From Amphiura filiformis (taxonomy: Eukaryota; Echinodermata; Ophiuroidea; Amphilepidida; Amphiuridae), in the NCBI RefSeq assembly GCF_039555335.1, contig NC_092640.1, positions 27,747,446 to 27,811,445 on the forward strand: 64,000 nucleotides of DNA. Direction: 5' to 3'. Positions 47,181-59,640 of this stretch are shown here, one piece after another. The number at the start of each line of letters is the position of its first letter. Position 1 is the stretch's first letter. The notes under the pieces were generated by a model that did no database searches, was not told the origin of the DNA, and saw nothing but the letters and a program-made list of their open reading frames with translations. Made by a program: the position numbers and the translations under genes.

Positions 47181-47500
47181 TGCATCATGCATCGCTTGAT
47201 ACGTACCTCCTCCTTATCAATAACTCTCGAATCCTCCCAGTTAATTAAATGATTGCTTCTTGCTGCATGGTCAGCAACAGCTGACTTATTTTGTTCGCTC
47301 TCAGAAACTTTGCGTTCTGATCTGGTGTATTTTCTAGAACAAGCTCTGTCGACTTTCTTTTTATGTTCAGACAGTCTAATGCCAAATTGTCTACCTGATT
47401 CACCCATATAAGTTGACTTACAGCCACTACAAGGGATTTCGTACACACAGTTGGCTGTGTCCACAACTTCCCTTTTATCTTTTGGGTCTATGATCTAGGA
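47165..47500 (-). pseudogene. Penelope-like element, GIY-YIG endonuclease part
   Basis: The frame encodes CVYEIPCSGCKSTYMGESGR, then RLSEHKKKVD, SAVADHAARSNHLINWEDSR and VIDKEEVRIKR: the VYxIxCxxC start, Y-GES/T-R, EHK, H and E positions of the GIY-YIG domain fused to Penelope-type RTs. Upstream on the minus strand the frame stops at a TAG near 47500, where a plus-strand RT fragment of the same class begins. Confidence 0.85.
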
Positions 47501-47508
47501 ATCGATCT

Positions 47509-47763
47509 ATGACTATGGCTCTTGATATTATTACAAATTTGGTACCTAACAATATATCTGCTAAAGAAATACAGACTCTTCTAAATCTGAGAAACGACAA
47601 CAATATCATTATAAAGCCCGCTGATAAAGTCGGGTCTATAGTTACTGTGGAAAGTTCTTTTTTCTTTCTATCGGATGCAAGATGGGCTTTGGGGCAAAGC
47701 TATAATATGGATAAAAACAAACTGTTTGAGATGAAAGGTTCAGAAAGAGATCCTCGAGGCTAG
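47509..47763 (+). pseudogene. Penelope-like reverse transcriptase, N-terminal fragment
   Basis: LNLRNDNNIIIKPADKVGSI matches the conserved N-terminal RT motif (N-x-(D/N)-I-V-I-K-P-A-D-K-G) of Penelope-like elements. It is followed by a decayed LSDARWALGQSYNMDKNKLF. The orientation is opposite to the adjacent GIY-YIG fragment, so the two pieces are inverted relative to one another. Confidence 0.7.
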
Positions 47764-48196
47764 AGTCTAAGGATCGAAAAGCAACATGCCCGCCTGAACA
47801 ATCAGGAAATATAGCTTCACACATAGAGTGGTGGTTTAGTGGAAGTTGCTTCCTAAGTCGGCTGCAGAGGCACCCTCGGTCAGTGGCATCAAGAATGAAA
47901 TTAAAAAGTTCTTCGAAGCCAAATGCAACAAGCATGTTATTAATTTGTTTCAGTAGCTATAAATATCCCATCTAGTGGAGGTTGAATGAATGAAGGAGGG
48001 CTCTATCGTTCAGTCCAATTAAGACATATTTGCTATCAGATTGTTTCCAGTAGTTTAGGATTAGACTTTAGGTTAGACTAGTTTAGGTTAGTTTAGGTTA
48101 GGTTATCACTGCCATAGGTAAGCTAATATACGTAGTGAAATATTGCGGTCGACCTAAAGTCAAATGGTAGATATTTTTGTACAAGTTTTAAAACAT
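47764..48196. other. Decayed repeat and intergenic DNA
   Basis: Contains a GTTTAGGTTAGTTTAGGTTA run near 48070-48105. No gene recognised. Confidence 0.4.
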
Positions 48197-48815
48197 AAAG
48201 GCCGACATACACGAGGCAATTTTCCAAGCAATTGAATGTTGCACAGACCTTGTAAAAAGATTGCTCCGTGTATTTTGGATTTGCAAGGAATTAATCCCCC
48301 AAGCAACAGGCAAAAGGTAGAGACATGCTCTACTTTCAAGGTTGTTGCATGCAATCTAACCTCCTCCAGCCAATCAGCTGAGTGAACACCGGCTGGTCAC
48401 TGCATTCATTTGGGAATGTGTAGGGACCAGCTTGATTCACCATCCACAACATGATAATGTACATTATACACTTGTAGGCCTATGTGGTTGTTGGTGGTGG
48501 TGTTTAGCCCTTTTAATCTTAGTTTTCCTTAGCCTTATCTTTATGGAAAATTGTATAGATATTCAGGAGAGGATGGCAATCTTTTGCTTTCAGGACAACA
48601 CATGAGCCATTTTGATATGATTATGAAACTCATTACCACTAAATATGTTTTGAGTATATCCCCAAACCTATGAGCACGCTCAAGGAATTGCAAGGCCATA
48701 CATTGCTTCGTGTATTTTGATCAATTGCTATAGCTTCATGGTCAGTGAGTACATAATCTCACCCACTAAGTAATGGGCCTTGCAATTGAAATTGCCTCGT
48801 GTATGCCTACCTTAA
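48197..48815. mobile_element. Non-autonomous DNA transposon of about 620 bp
   Basis: The ends AAAGGCCGACATACACGAGG (48197) and the complement of AAGGTAGGCATACACGAGGC (right end about 48813) form terminal inverted repeats of roughly 35 bp. An internal CGTGTATTTTG motif is repeated. Confidence 0.7.
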
Positions 48816-49960
48816 TACAAAAAAGGAACAAGATATCATCAATATAGGGTAGTTTAATTTGCTTTGTCGGGTATTTAATGGAGTATTAACTATTCACTAT
48901 GTATGACATAATACGACAATGTAATGATACACAATTTCACACTCTTATACATGTAATATCTACTATATTTAATTATTCATTGTTCAACGCAATCTTATAC
49001 TAACAACACTCATTGGAGTATAATCCGATATGCTAGAGTGTCCTATCATTAATGGGTTTGGGGTATTGTATTTACATGACCAGATTCCGACCATGTAGTG
49101 TACATAATGCACTGTCTTTCAATATACAGGTACTGCCTTACACCTCGCTTATTTCAGAAAGTGACTCTACGCGAACTGCCTCCACTAACCACTTTAGTGC
49201 TGCCTTATACATATCAGCTTAAGTGTCATTTCTATGTAGTTTTTACGGAAGATAGAGACACGACATTGGGAATGGAATTGAGAGTATATCAATAATATCC
49301 TGGTTACCCCGGCGAATGGATTAACCTGCATGTTTTATGGCAAGGAACTTCGTAGGTACCAATACGGTACATGATCATTATGCCAGATTGTATTATGTAA
49401 CAGCAATTTAAAAAAATGTACTTAAACATGAGACATGTTAGTAACAGCTATAGTTAAATACAAGGTGTACAAGGTGTACAAATACCAAGAGTAGTCATGA
49501 GAAGTAACACGTGCGGTCCACCGATTTCTGACGTGTGATGTTCTTTACGCAACTACCAGAGACGGAATCCGGTCGTGTACATTATTATTTACACTTTATT
49601 CATTTTACAAACACCAATATAATGTATCAATAAAACACAAGGTTAACTCTACGTCTTCACGTGCAGCATTTAACTGCGTCACGGCATACATTGGGATTTT
49701 CTAAAATCATGTCGACTGTTTAACTGTTTAACTTGTTTTTAGACATCTTGATTTGACCTAATGATTGTTACATACATTTAAAACCAAATGTAATTTATCG
49801 AAATGTTACAATTTTTGATAAAAATCATATATAATGCCTATACAATTAACAACTTTTTCTAGACAATGGCTGAAACTACGCCTTAGTTTTTGTGTAAATT
49901 TAGAATGTTTATAGAACGTTTTTATCTCAAGTTTTGCAATACACATATTGTGCTGATCTA
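48816..49960. other. Intergenic; no gene recognised
   Basis: Contains a duplicated ACAAGGTGTACAAGGTGTAC near 49460. No supportable coding region. Confidence 0.45.
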
Positions 49961-49961
49961 T

Positions 49962-52900
49962 TTAAAGGCCGCACTCCCCCTGTGGAAGAATTTGGAAATA
50001 TCTTCCATATTGGGAGTATGAATTTCAAATGAAATTAGCATATATTGCGGGTTTCAGTCATGTTTGGCCGTTCACCACACTTTTACATCGATGCGTCCGC
50101 GTCAGAGGAAACCACGCAGACGTGCCGGACGCGAGTTGTTAAATGGTGATAAACAACGGTGAAACATGATAGAATACATTTCAACAACGAAAAAAAGCTA
50201 AAGATCATCTAATTTACATGAGGGATGTCAGTTAGTCATTACCACTCAACGTTACAAGAACATTGATAATTTCAATAAAACTACAGAATAAACCTGGGAT
50301 AATAAAATGTATAGCCGCTTCCTCCACAATAAAAAAAAATCAACAAGTTGCAGGCAGGACGAATTTATGAATAGCCAAGCGGGATGCTTAAATTGACGAA
50401 TCATATATAAAGAACCCATATTTAAACCCCAAACAACCTATCATCTTACGCGTATTAATCTTCGACCACTGAAATCTCACTATAGCATTTCTTATAGGCG
50501 AATCCAATTTCACGCATTCCTACTCCTCAATGACCCAGCTATCTCATCTAAAATGTGAAATGATGCGGCCTTGAAGGGTATTTTAAACTGCATTCTATCA
50601 CCCGTGTTACACGTAGACAAAAGAATGATGACAGTTTACAACACAAAAGAATCTAATATCGAATTTAAGCGGGTTTAATCCACCCAATTGGGCACTCACA
50701 ACACATGTTTGGTGCATGCGGGGAACCAAATATGGCCGACCAAATCCTGACCATGAATTGGCTCGTTGGATTCGTCTATACGCGTAAGAATTGTTTATCA
50801 GGGATGGACGGTATTCCAATTTGACAGGTACACACGACGAGCGTCAATAATCTCAGCCCCGATATCGATATGTACCGTGGTAGTTTTTGAAAACGTGATC
50901 ATTTTACTTTCATCTCTTGAAATTAATTGCTATTGAGTATAAATTGACTCCAGTAGCCAGAAAGTGAGATAAATCGGGCTGTGACCACGACAGACCAATA
51001 ATCGGAACAGTTTCTGACACAGTTTCAGCATACAATACATTGTAGCACTCATACAAATTTAGAAAATGCCTCGTTTAAGATGTCGGTGACGAGCTCTACT
51101 TAACCTCGGTACGCCGCCAATGAGGGCGCACACCACTAAATAAACTCTCATTGAAATACGTGTAAATATACAAGAAAGTAAGTTTGTATTTCTACCCCAT
51201 GTAAAACCATTTTTCATATTTTGGTAGCACCAATGTCTTAAATAAAGATTAAAATTTAATTTAAAATGGGTTTTTTGACACAAGTTGAGACTAACTTTTA
51301 AGCTACGGGGACCTGAACAGCGCCACGCTTATTTTCAGCTTGCACGAATGCCTCCTTACCATGTCCGTACGCGGATTAGTTTTGGGAGCCAAACTTTTTG
51401 ACCAGATCAAGATGCACCATTTTGTGATATTCTGAACATTTACCAATTGCATATCTTTTAATTTAATTATAATAAACAATCATGGCTACTCATCTTGCTC
51501 CCAAGGGACACCCACTTGTTTGCACTACCGACCTATGTTTACCGGGACTATCAAGGGTTACACCAAATGCGGAAGGATTTAGTGGTGTGCTGCCTTCTAA
51601 GAACAAAATATTTTTGTTTTTCTTTATTTTTGGAATCAGTGTTAAACATCTTAAAAAAGCGTCATTTCTTTTTATTGCTAGTCGCTCCAAAGTTATAAAA
51701 CAGCGCTTCAAACAAGTTCGCACCTAGTGAAAAATGTGCTACTTTTTGCCCTTTTGAGAATTCTAGGGCCAGAGCAACATAGAAGGCCATGTTAAACTGT
51801 ATTTATATTCCCATTGATATCAGAAAAGTGATTGATTTCTTTCAAAAATATTCACAATCATAAATATGACAAGGTGGACAAACAGTATGTGAGCATTCAG
51901 CCCCCCCCCCCCGCTCTTTATCATGCAGTATATACGGATATGCCAAAGGCCTATGTTCTAAAGTTTGGGGGTATGGGTAGATGGAACGTCATTTTGGCAC
52001 TTTAAAATGTTCATTTTCCAAGTTGTGTGTATTATTGTGGCAAGATCTAAAATTAAGAAAACCCATCATTCAAATTGTTTGATATATTTCTCTCTTGGGA
52101 ATTGAATATTTGATAATATCTTAAAAATACCGGCATTTTGGGCCGTGTATTACGAAAAAGCATGCATTGACTTTCAAAGTCTATTGCGACCCAATTAAAT
52201 GGTCAGTGATTATTTTAAAAACGTTAATATACGAGTTTTGTTCTTATAATTACATTTTGCATCAAAATAATTTCAAAGATGTTTCACTTTTTCTGCGCCG
52301 GGATAATCAAAAGTGACCACTCCTATGATGTTAAGGCCAAAATAGCTCATTTCTATAGCACGGTCTTAAATTGTCAATTCGATGGGAACTTGTGTTTTGA
52401 AGAAAATTTCGTGTGCGTTTAAGAATGAAATCGCGTATTTGTAGACGGTAACAGAAAACAGACATTTTTTCTTTGCAAATAGAAAAGTTTCAGGCAAAAA
52501 TCTCAACTTTTTGGCACTTAAAATCAGGTATCAATCATGCCCATAGCCTAAAAAATGAGTCTTCGAAGAACAAAATATTTTTGTTTTTCTTTATTTTTGG
52601 AATCAGTGTTAAACATCTTAAAAAAGCGTCATTTCTTTTTATTGCTAGTCGCTCCAAAGTTATAAAACAGCGCTTCAAACAAGTTCGCACCTAGTGAAAA
52701 ATGTGCTACTTTTTGCCCTTTTGAGAATTCTAGGGCCAGAGCAACATAGAAGGCCATGTTAAACTGTATTTATATTCCCATTGATATCAGAAAAGTGATT
52801 GATTTCTTTCAAAAATATTCACAATCATAAATATGACAAGGTGGACAAACAGTATGTGAGCATTCCGCCCCCCCTCTCTTTATCATGCAGTATATACGGA

Positions 52901-55900
52901 TATGCCAAAGGCCTATGTTCTAAAGTTTGGGGGTATGGGTAGATGGAACGTCATTTTGGCACTTTAAAATGTTCATTTTCCAAGTTGTGTGTATTATTGT
53001 GGCAAGATCTAAAATTAAGAAAACCCATCATTCAAATTGTTTGATATATTTCTCTCTTGGGAATTGAATATTTGATAATATCTTAAAAATACCGGCATTT
53101 TGGGCCGTGTATTACGAAAAGGGCATGCATTGACTTTCAAAGTCTATTGCGACCCAATTAAATGGTCAGTGATTATTTTAAAAACGTTAATATACGAGTT
53201 TTGTTCTTATAATTACATTTTGCATCAAAATAATTTCAAAGATGTTTCACTTTTTCTGCGCCGGGATAATCAAAAGTGACCACTCCTATGATGTTAAGGC
53301 CAAAATAGCTCATTTCTATAGCACGGTCTTAAATTGTCAATTCGATGGGAACTTGTGTTTTGAAGAAAATTTCGTGTGCGTTTAAGAATGAAATCGCGTA
53401 TTTGTAGACGGTAACAGAAAACAGACATTTTTTCTTTGCAAATAGAAAAGTTTCAGGCAAAAATCTCAACTTTTTGGCACTTAAAATCAGGTATCAATCA
53501 TGCCCATAGCCTAAAAAAATGAGTCTTCGAAGGGCGCACACCACTAAATAAACTCTCATTGAAATACGTGTAAATATACAAGAAAGTAAGTTTGTATTTC
53601 TACCCCATGTAAAACCATTTTTCATATTTTGGTAGCACCAATGTCTTAAATAAAGATTAAAATTTAATTTAAAATGGGTTTTTTGACACAAGTTGAGACT
53701 AACTTTTAAGCTACGGGGACCTGAACAGCGCCACGCTTATTTTCAGCTTGCACGAATGCCTCCTTACCATGTCCGTACGCGGATTAGTTTTGGGAGCCAA
53801 ACTTTTGACCAGATCAAGATGCACCATTTTGTGATATTCTGAACATTTACCAATTGCATATCTTTTAATTTAATTATAATAAACAATCATGGCTACTCAT
53901 CTTGCTCCCAAGGGACACCCACTTGTTTGCACTACCGACCTATGTTTACCGGGACTATCAAGGGTTACACCAAATGCGGAAGGATTTAGTGGTGTGCTGC
54001 CTTCTAAGAACAAAATATTTTTGTTTTTCTTTATTTTTGGAATCAGTGTTAAACATCTTAAAAAAGCGTCATTTCTTTTTATTGCTAGTCGCTCCAAAGT
54101 TATAAAACAGCGCTTCAAACAAGTTCGCACCTAGTGAAAAATGTGCTACTTTTTGCCCTTTTGAGAATTCTAGGGCCAGAGCAACATAGAAGGCCATGTT
54201 AAACTGTATTTATATTCCCATTGATATCAGAAAAGTGATTGATTTCTTTCAAAAATATTCACAATCATAAATATGACAAGGTGGACAAACAGTATGTGAG
54301 CATTCCGCCCCCCCGCTCTTTATCATGCAGTATATACGGATATGCCAAAGGCCTATGTTCTAAAGTTTGGGGGTATGGGTAGATGGAACGTCATTTTGGC
54401 ACTTTAAAATGTTCATTTTCCAAGTTGTGTGTATTATTGTGGCAAGATCTAAAATTAAGAAAACCCATCATTCAAATTGTTTGATATATTTCTCTCTTGG
54501 GAATTGAATATTTGATAATATCTTAAAAATACCGGCATTTTGGGCCGTGTATTACGAAAAAAAGCATGCATTGACTTTCAAAGTCTATTGCGACCCAATT
54601 AAATGGTCAGTGATTATTTTAAAAACGTTAATATACGAGTTTTGTTCTTATAATTACATTTTGCATCAAAATAATTTCAAAGATGTTTCACTTTTTCTGC
54701 GCCGGGATAATCAAAAGTGACCACTCCTATGATGTTAAGGCCAAAATAGCTCATTTCTATAGCACGGTCTTAAATTGTCAATTCGATGGGAACTTGTGTT
54801 TTGAAGAAAATTTCGTGTGCGTTTAAGAATGAAATCGCGTATTTGTAGACGGTAACAGAAAACAGACATTTTTCTTTGCAAATAGAAAAGTTTCAGGCAA
54901 AAATCTCAACTTTTTGGCACTTAAAATCAGGTATCAATCATGCCCATAGCCTAAAAAAATGAGTCTTCGAAGGGCGCACACCACTAAATAAACTCTCATT
55001 GAAATACGTGTAAATATACAAGAAAGTAAGTTTGTATTTCTACCCCATGTAAAACCATTTTTCATATTTTGGTAGCACCAATGTCTTAAATAAAGATTAA
55101 AATTTAATTTAAAATGGGTTTTTTGACACAAGTTGAGACTAACTTTTAAGCTACGGGGACCTGAACAGCGCCACGCTTATTTTCAGCTTGCACGAATGCC
55201 TCCTTACCATGTCCGTACGCGGATTAGTTTTGGGAGCCAAACTTTTTGACCAGATCAAGATGCACCATTTTGTGATATTCTGAACATTTACCAATTGCAT
55301 ATCTTTTAATTTAATTATAATAAACAATCATGGCTACTCATCTTGCTCCCAAGGGACACCCACTTGTTTGCACTACCGACCTATGTTTACCGGGACTATC
55401 AAGGGTTACACCAAATGCGGAAGGATTTAGTGGTGTGCTGCCATGATATCGCGTATCGTCCATCACTAAAATCCATATCTTATACGTATTATGAAGTCGT
55501 GGGTGTTACAAATCTCAAAACGTCTTTACATATTATTGGTCGAAGTTTGCTACGCTGGAGATGATTGGTTGTTTGTGATTTCTTACTCTCTGGTTCATCA
55601 AATTAAGAACCCCGCTTCATTCTTACTTCAAGATGCAATCTTTAGCGTATAAGATGCAATCTTACACATGTAACCTTGCACGTTTTTGAACCACTTGGCC
55701 ATTCATATCCGTTTACCTGCTTTCGCGTATAATACGCGATAGTAAAAGTAATAAAAGTATCAATTCATCACCGATTAACCGCAACGTTTGGCTCCTGTAC
55801 AAACATATGGGAATAGTTGTTGAATAACCAATTTCCTAATATGTAATTCAAATGGAGTTGCTTTATGTGTTAATTCCAATTGAAATCCATACCCCCTTGG

Positions 55901-55942
55901 AAGATATTTCCAAAATCTTCCACAGGGGTAGTGTGGTTTTAA
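49962..55942. mobile_element. Inverted-repeat-bounded element of about 6 kb
   Basis: Outer ends (49962-50036; 55872-55942) are diverged complements built around CCCCTGTGGAAGA, TTTGGAAATATCTTCC and GGGAGTATGAATTTC. A second inner inverted pair lies at 50430-50475 and 55535-55575 (AAACAACCTATCATCT). Between them sits a tandem array. No transposase was recognised, so the class is unknown. Confidence 0.6.
51123..55442. repeat. Tandem array A-B-B-A-B-A of near-identical units
   Basis: Units: A 51123-51598, B 51599-52565, B 52566-53530, A 53531-54005, B 54006-54970, A 54971-55442. A is about 475 bp (starts AGGGCGCACACCACTAAATA) and B about 966 bp (starts AAGAACAAAATATTTTTG). Copies differ mainly by single bases and poly-C length (51901-51912, 52867-52873, 54308-54314). 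Short frames inside recur with the units and have no domain signal. Confidence 0.95.
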
Positions 55943-56460
55943 TTGGAATAGATTATGCCTTATACTACAGCTGTTAGTAAAGGAATAAGTCTTGTTATAT
56001 CACGTCGCTTACTCATCAAGCGTTGAAAAATATAATATCCCTGGTCAGAGGAATGTAAACAAGGAGGTTATATATTATATAAGCATCCAATATATTACGT
56101 TTCTTTGATGCCGATTTGTTTGCAGTTAATCTATTCATAAAAGTGGTACCATTGAGTTGAACAAAATGGTTCCGCCATTAAATTGGTAACTGACCCAACA
56201 GCATATTAACGCTTTACACAGTAAGCGAGCATCAATAAGTGACCACAACAAAGTCATGTGTAAGCGCACCACCACCACCATGACCACTTGAGAAGTATCA
56301 TTGTTATTACACAGCCCAAGTGTGTGCTTGAGTTGCCTCACAAAAACTTTCTTTGTAATTCTAAAGACAGCGCCCAAAGTGTTTTTGCGGCGAATTTGAA
56401 TAAAATGAATGAACACGCTAGGCCCTGGCGATACAGCTCGATATACAATGTATGAATACA
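55943..56460. repeat. Dispersed repeat, related to 18065-19090
   Basis: GGTTCCGCCATTAAATTGGT, AGCATATTAACGCTTTACAC and AAGTGTGTGCTTG blocks match the copy nested in the hAT-like element. The copy is split by the LINE fragment and resumes near 56935. Confidence 0.65.
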
Positions 56461-56875
56461 AACACCTAATAACATTGCTCCGCCATATCTTGCTTCAAAC
56501 TTGACTGCTTACACATCATCTCGTAGTGGCTTGCGCTCGTCTACAGATACTACCCGGCTTATGGAACACAAAATTCATCCACGGAATCTCCAATCTGCTG
56601 CTGATAGATCTTTTTATTACTATGCACCAAGATTATGGAACAAAATCCCAATTGCTCTGCGCACTGCCAAATCGCTTAATATCTTCAAGAAAAATTTAAA
56701 ATCATATCTCTTTCCAAAATGAGTTTGTAATTGTTGCATTTATATTTGTTTGCTCTGTCATTATTTTTTATGCTTGTTGATTTAATATTGTTTTGCTGTA
56801 TCATCACACCCGCTGTGGTCTTTATGAAATGGCGGGTTATAAAAGCCTTGTTGTATGTATGTATGTATATGTATA
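56461..56875 (+). mobile_element. 5'-truncated LINE (non-LTR retrotransposon), RT C-terminus and 3' tail
   Basis: The frame to TGA 56722 encodes APPYLASNLTAY, RSGLRSSTDTTRLMEH, YYYAPRLWNKIPIALRTAKS and LNIFKKNLKSYLF, the characteristic C-terminal tail of CR1/L2/Jockey-type reverse transcriptases (PxYL...LRS...aPxLWNxLPxxlR...FKxxLKxyLF). It is followed by about 130 bp of 3' sequence ending in a GTATGTATGTAT repeat. The 5' end is missing, as usual for LINE insertions. Confidence 0.85.
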
Positions 56876-57177
56876 ACAAAGTCGCCTAATTGTAACTATT
56901 ATTGGTGTCCATGGCACGACTTCATTATATTTGCAACATTTTCCAATATGTCAGCGCTCAAATCGGACATAATAGACGGATAAAAGCGAGAGTCCGTTGA
57001 ACGTAAGTAACTTGAACCTGTAGGTAAGATCATGGTTACACGTAGCTACTTCCGAAAGCAAGCTAGTATATGTCTAGTATAGTATAGTGCCCGTGTAGAT
57101 ACACTTGTTCATATTATTTAATTGCAACCTATGAGTTATACATTTTGCAAGATGTCTTCAAGTTACCATAGTGCAGT

Positions 57178-57860
57178 TACGTCCACGGCAAATTCACCGT
57201 GACCTTTCCAACCATAAACCCACTTATTGAAGATTAAACCGATATGCAGTACTAAACCATTATATAGTAATCTATTGTCCAATGCAAATTTATTACCACA
57301 TGATAATATTAATCCAATGAGCGACCGAATTGTCCGCTACGGACGACTAATCCAATCGATAATGACGCTATTGACATGTACGAGCGGAGCTCCACTGACC
57401 GAGTTTTGGGGTATTTTTCACTTGTTTGCAGCTGTTTGCTACCATTTACTCATCAAGGCGGACCACCGTTATTATAAGGACTAGGCTAATTATTTAAAGA
57501 TTGACATGTAGAGAATAAGCCATACTTGATACCAATCTTCCAAATACGACCAAACCATGGCTGCCCGGTGAAGCAAAACGTGCATTGGAATAACACGGCG
57601 AGTTTGGATAGATGGTAGGATTTCTTTTTCATAAAAATGTATGTTCCCCCGTTATTAAAGCTTGTACCGGGTTGAAAATTCTGATATTTGGAAAAGAATA
57701 AGTAAATGAAACATAGAGCAAGTACTAAAATCATAGCTTTTAAACTTTTTGATATATGACGCTAACTAGTTCATCCCCTATAGCTACAACACAGCGTGAG
57801 TATTGTGAGTGCCCCTGTGTTGTGTGCATACATGTAGTTAACAATAACTGCATGATGCTG
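57178..57860. repeat. Dispersed repeat, second copy of 31805-32575
   Basis: Collinear with the first copy apart from small indels. Confidence 0.8.
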
Positions 57861-58026
57861 CTTACCTAACGACGGAGCAAAGTTACACGGTTAAATGTAC
57901 AGCATTGCCCACTTACCTGTTTCATTAAAATTACACACAGGATTGTCTCAAAACTCTACTCTAAACACATGCATGTCAGTAACCAAGCAGGTGTCCTACT
58001 GACACAACAGCAAAATGCACTGATAT

Positions 58027-58235
58027 GGAACAGCTTCCTGGACCACATTCACAGCCCAATAGTTGGCACCCATCACAAGAATTCTGTGAGAATCGTTGAA
58101 CAGATGATAATTTACGCACTTTCTTTAAGAAACAGGTCTTGTTCCACACTATTCCACTTACTATTTGGGAATTATCATCTATGAAAGGACCTTGTTCAAT
58201 TATTGGGCTGTGAATGTGGACCAGGAAGCTGTTCA
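58027..58235. mobile_element. Foldback element
   Basis: GGAACAGCTTCCTGGACCAC (58027-58064) is complementary to 58197-58235 (GTGGACCAGGAAGCTGTTC). Shorter internal complementary blocks (GATGATAATT/AATTATCATC) extend the hairpin. Confidence 0.7.
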
Positions 58236-58262
58236 TGGACAGGATTTTACAGAACGGTCAAT

Positions 58263-58377
58263 TGCATATCCGTCAATACACGCTTTTTCAATGGGAAATG
58301 AACTTTGCTGCTTGGATGATGTCACGATGAGGTTAGCATTTATTCCGTATTGAAAAGCGTGTACTGACGGATATGCA
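58263..58377. repeat. Hairpin with 29-bp arms
   Basis: TGCATATCCGTCAATACACG (58263-58292) pairs with CGTGTACTGACGGATATGCA (58349-58377), leaving a loop of about 56 bases. There are one or two mismatches. Confidence 0.8.
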
Positions 58378-58384
58378 GTCGATC

Positions 58385-59360
58385 GCCCTCTTAAGATATG
58401 ACCTTGTTAAAATTTATAAGTTTCTTTTTTGGCTTAGTGTACAATAAAACAGGAATAAAGAATTTTAACAAGTTGGTCCACCATTAAATATCAATAGGAG
58501 AAGCACACTCACAGAATCGGGCAAATAAAGTTCTTAAACGCATCCATCATTCGAACATGTATATTAACAGGTTTTGCATTATCTTGTTTTATGGTTTTTT
58601 TAGATAATTTCTTATAGCTGGGTTAACATAAAACATTTAACGTCATTATATAGAGTAATGCCCATCTCAATCTCATACTAAATATACATGTTAGATATAC
58701 AAAACGAAAGTAATAAACATTTTACTTTTTTAAATATAATATTAGTAGGAAGCATTACAACTACATAAATTGTATGAGAACGCATATCTCGCCATATTAG
58801 GGTCATTTGAATATACTTTGTGACGATAAGAACGCAAAATAAACGCTTCTGATAAAACGAACACCAATGGAGTATTCCATTTAAAACCTTTTCACCACCT
58901 CCCACAGAGTGACGATTTTAAATGGAATCACCCAATACAAATACGTCAAAATACATCTGGGCAATTAGTTTACTACATAATACATGTAGGACGGACTCGT
59001 AGTGTGCTCCAAACAACTCTTCCTTAAGCATGTTGAAGGCGCTAATCAAGTCCTATACAGCTTGCCTACGGCTTATTCGGAACGTATATCGTGCTTCCTA
59101 CGTCACTCATGTGACCGTATCGTAAAAGATCAGAGATGTGATAGCGAACACTACTGCGTTAGAAGTACGTCTGATTCTGAATTCAAAACGTCATCGGCTC
59201 CTTTTTTTAACCGCTTAAAGCATGAAGTTTTGACAAATTGCAAGAATATTTTCAGACTTGAACAAACTTAATCATACTTCGAACTAAATTAATCACACTG
59301 TTGTTACAAAAGGCATATCATATCTGAGCATAAGTAGGTGTATACTGCTTGTCACACCTG
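58385..59360. other. No gene recognised; one unexplained open frame
   Basis: A frame at 59002-59271 encodes 89 residues without a recognisable domain and begins with a non-ATG codon. I do not call it a gene. Confidence 0.35.
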
Positions 59361-59364
59361 CACC

Positions 59365-59640
59365 TATATGTGATGCGATCAAGCAAAATCAATCGGAACT
59401 CGAGAATATTAAATTTTCAGTTTCCTAGTCCTAGTCCTAGTTCTTACAGGATAGTAAAAAGCATTTACGAAGCGGCATTTTGCAGAAAACCCCTTTGAAA
59501 TTGAACAACCTGTTCCAAAGATATGATCATGAAAGAGTTTCTAAAACAACTGGAAACAAAAAGAAATATTTCCTTTGTTTAGCTATATCTCAAAATCAAT
59601 ATTTCCGTGTTCCGACATATTATGCGTTATGTTGCTTATC
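59365..59640. repeat. Dispersed repeat, inverted copy of 12690-12930
   Basis: Shares AGCAAAATCAATCGGAACTC and TTTAGCTATATCTCAAAATC-like blocks in reverse orientation. Confidence 0.6.

Noticed and set aside
47642-47935. Minus-strand 97-residue frame
   Set aside because: Overlaps the plus-strand Penelope RT relic; no domain recognised and probably antisense to decayed element sequence.
51482-55564. Repeated short frames of 65-81 residues
   Set aside because: They repeat with the A/B array modules, lack domains and are open on both strands in the same place.
59002-59271. 89-residue plus-strand frame
   Set aside because: Non-ATG start, no recognised domain, no splice context that supports an exon.
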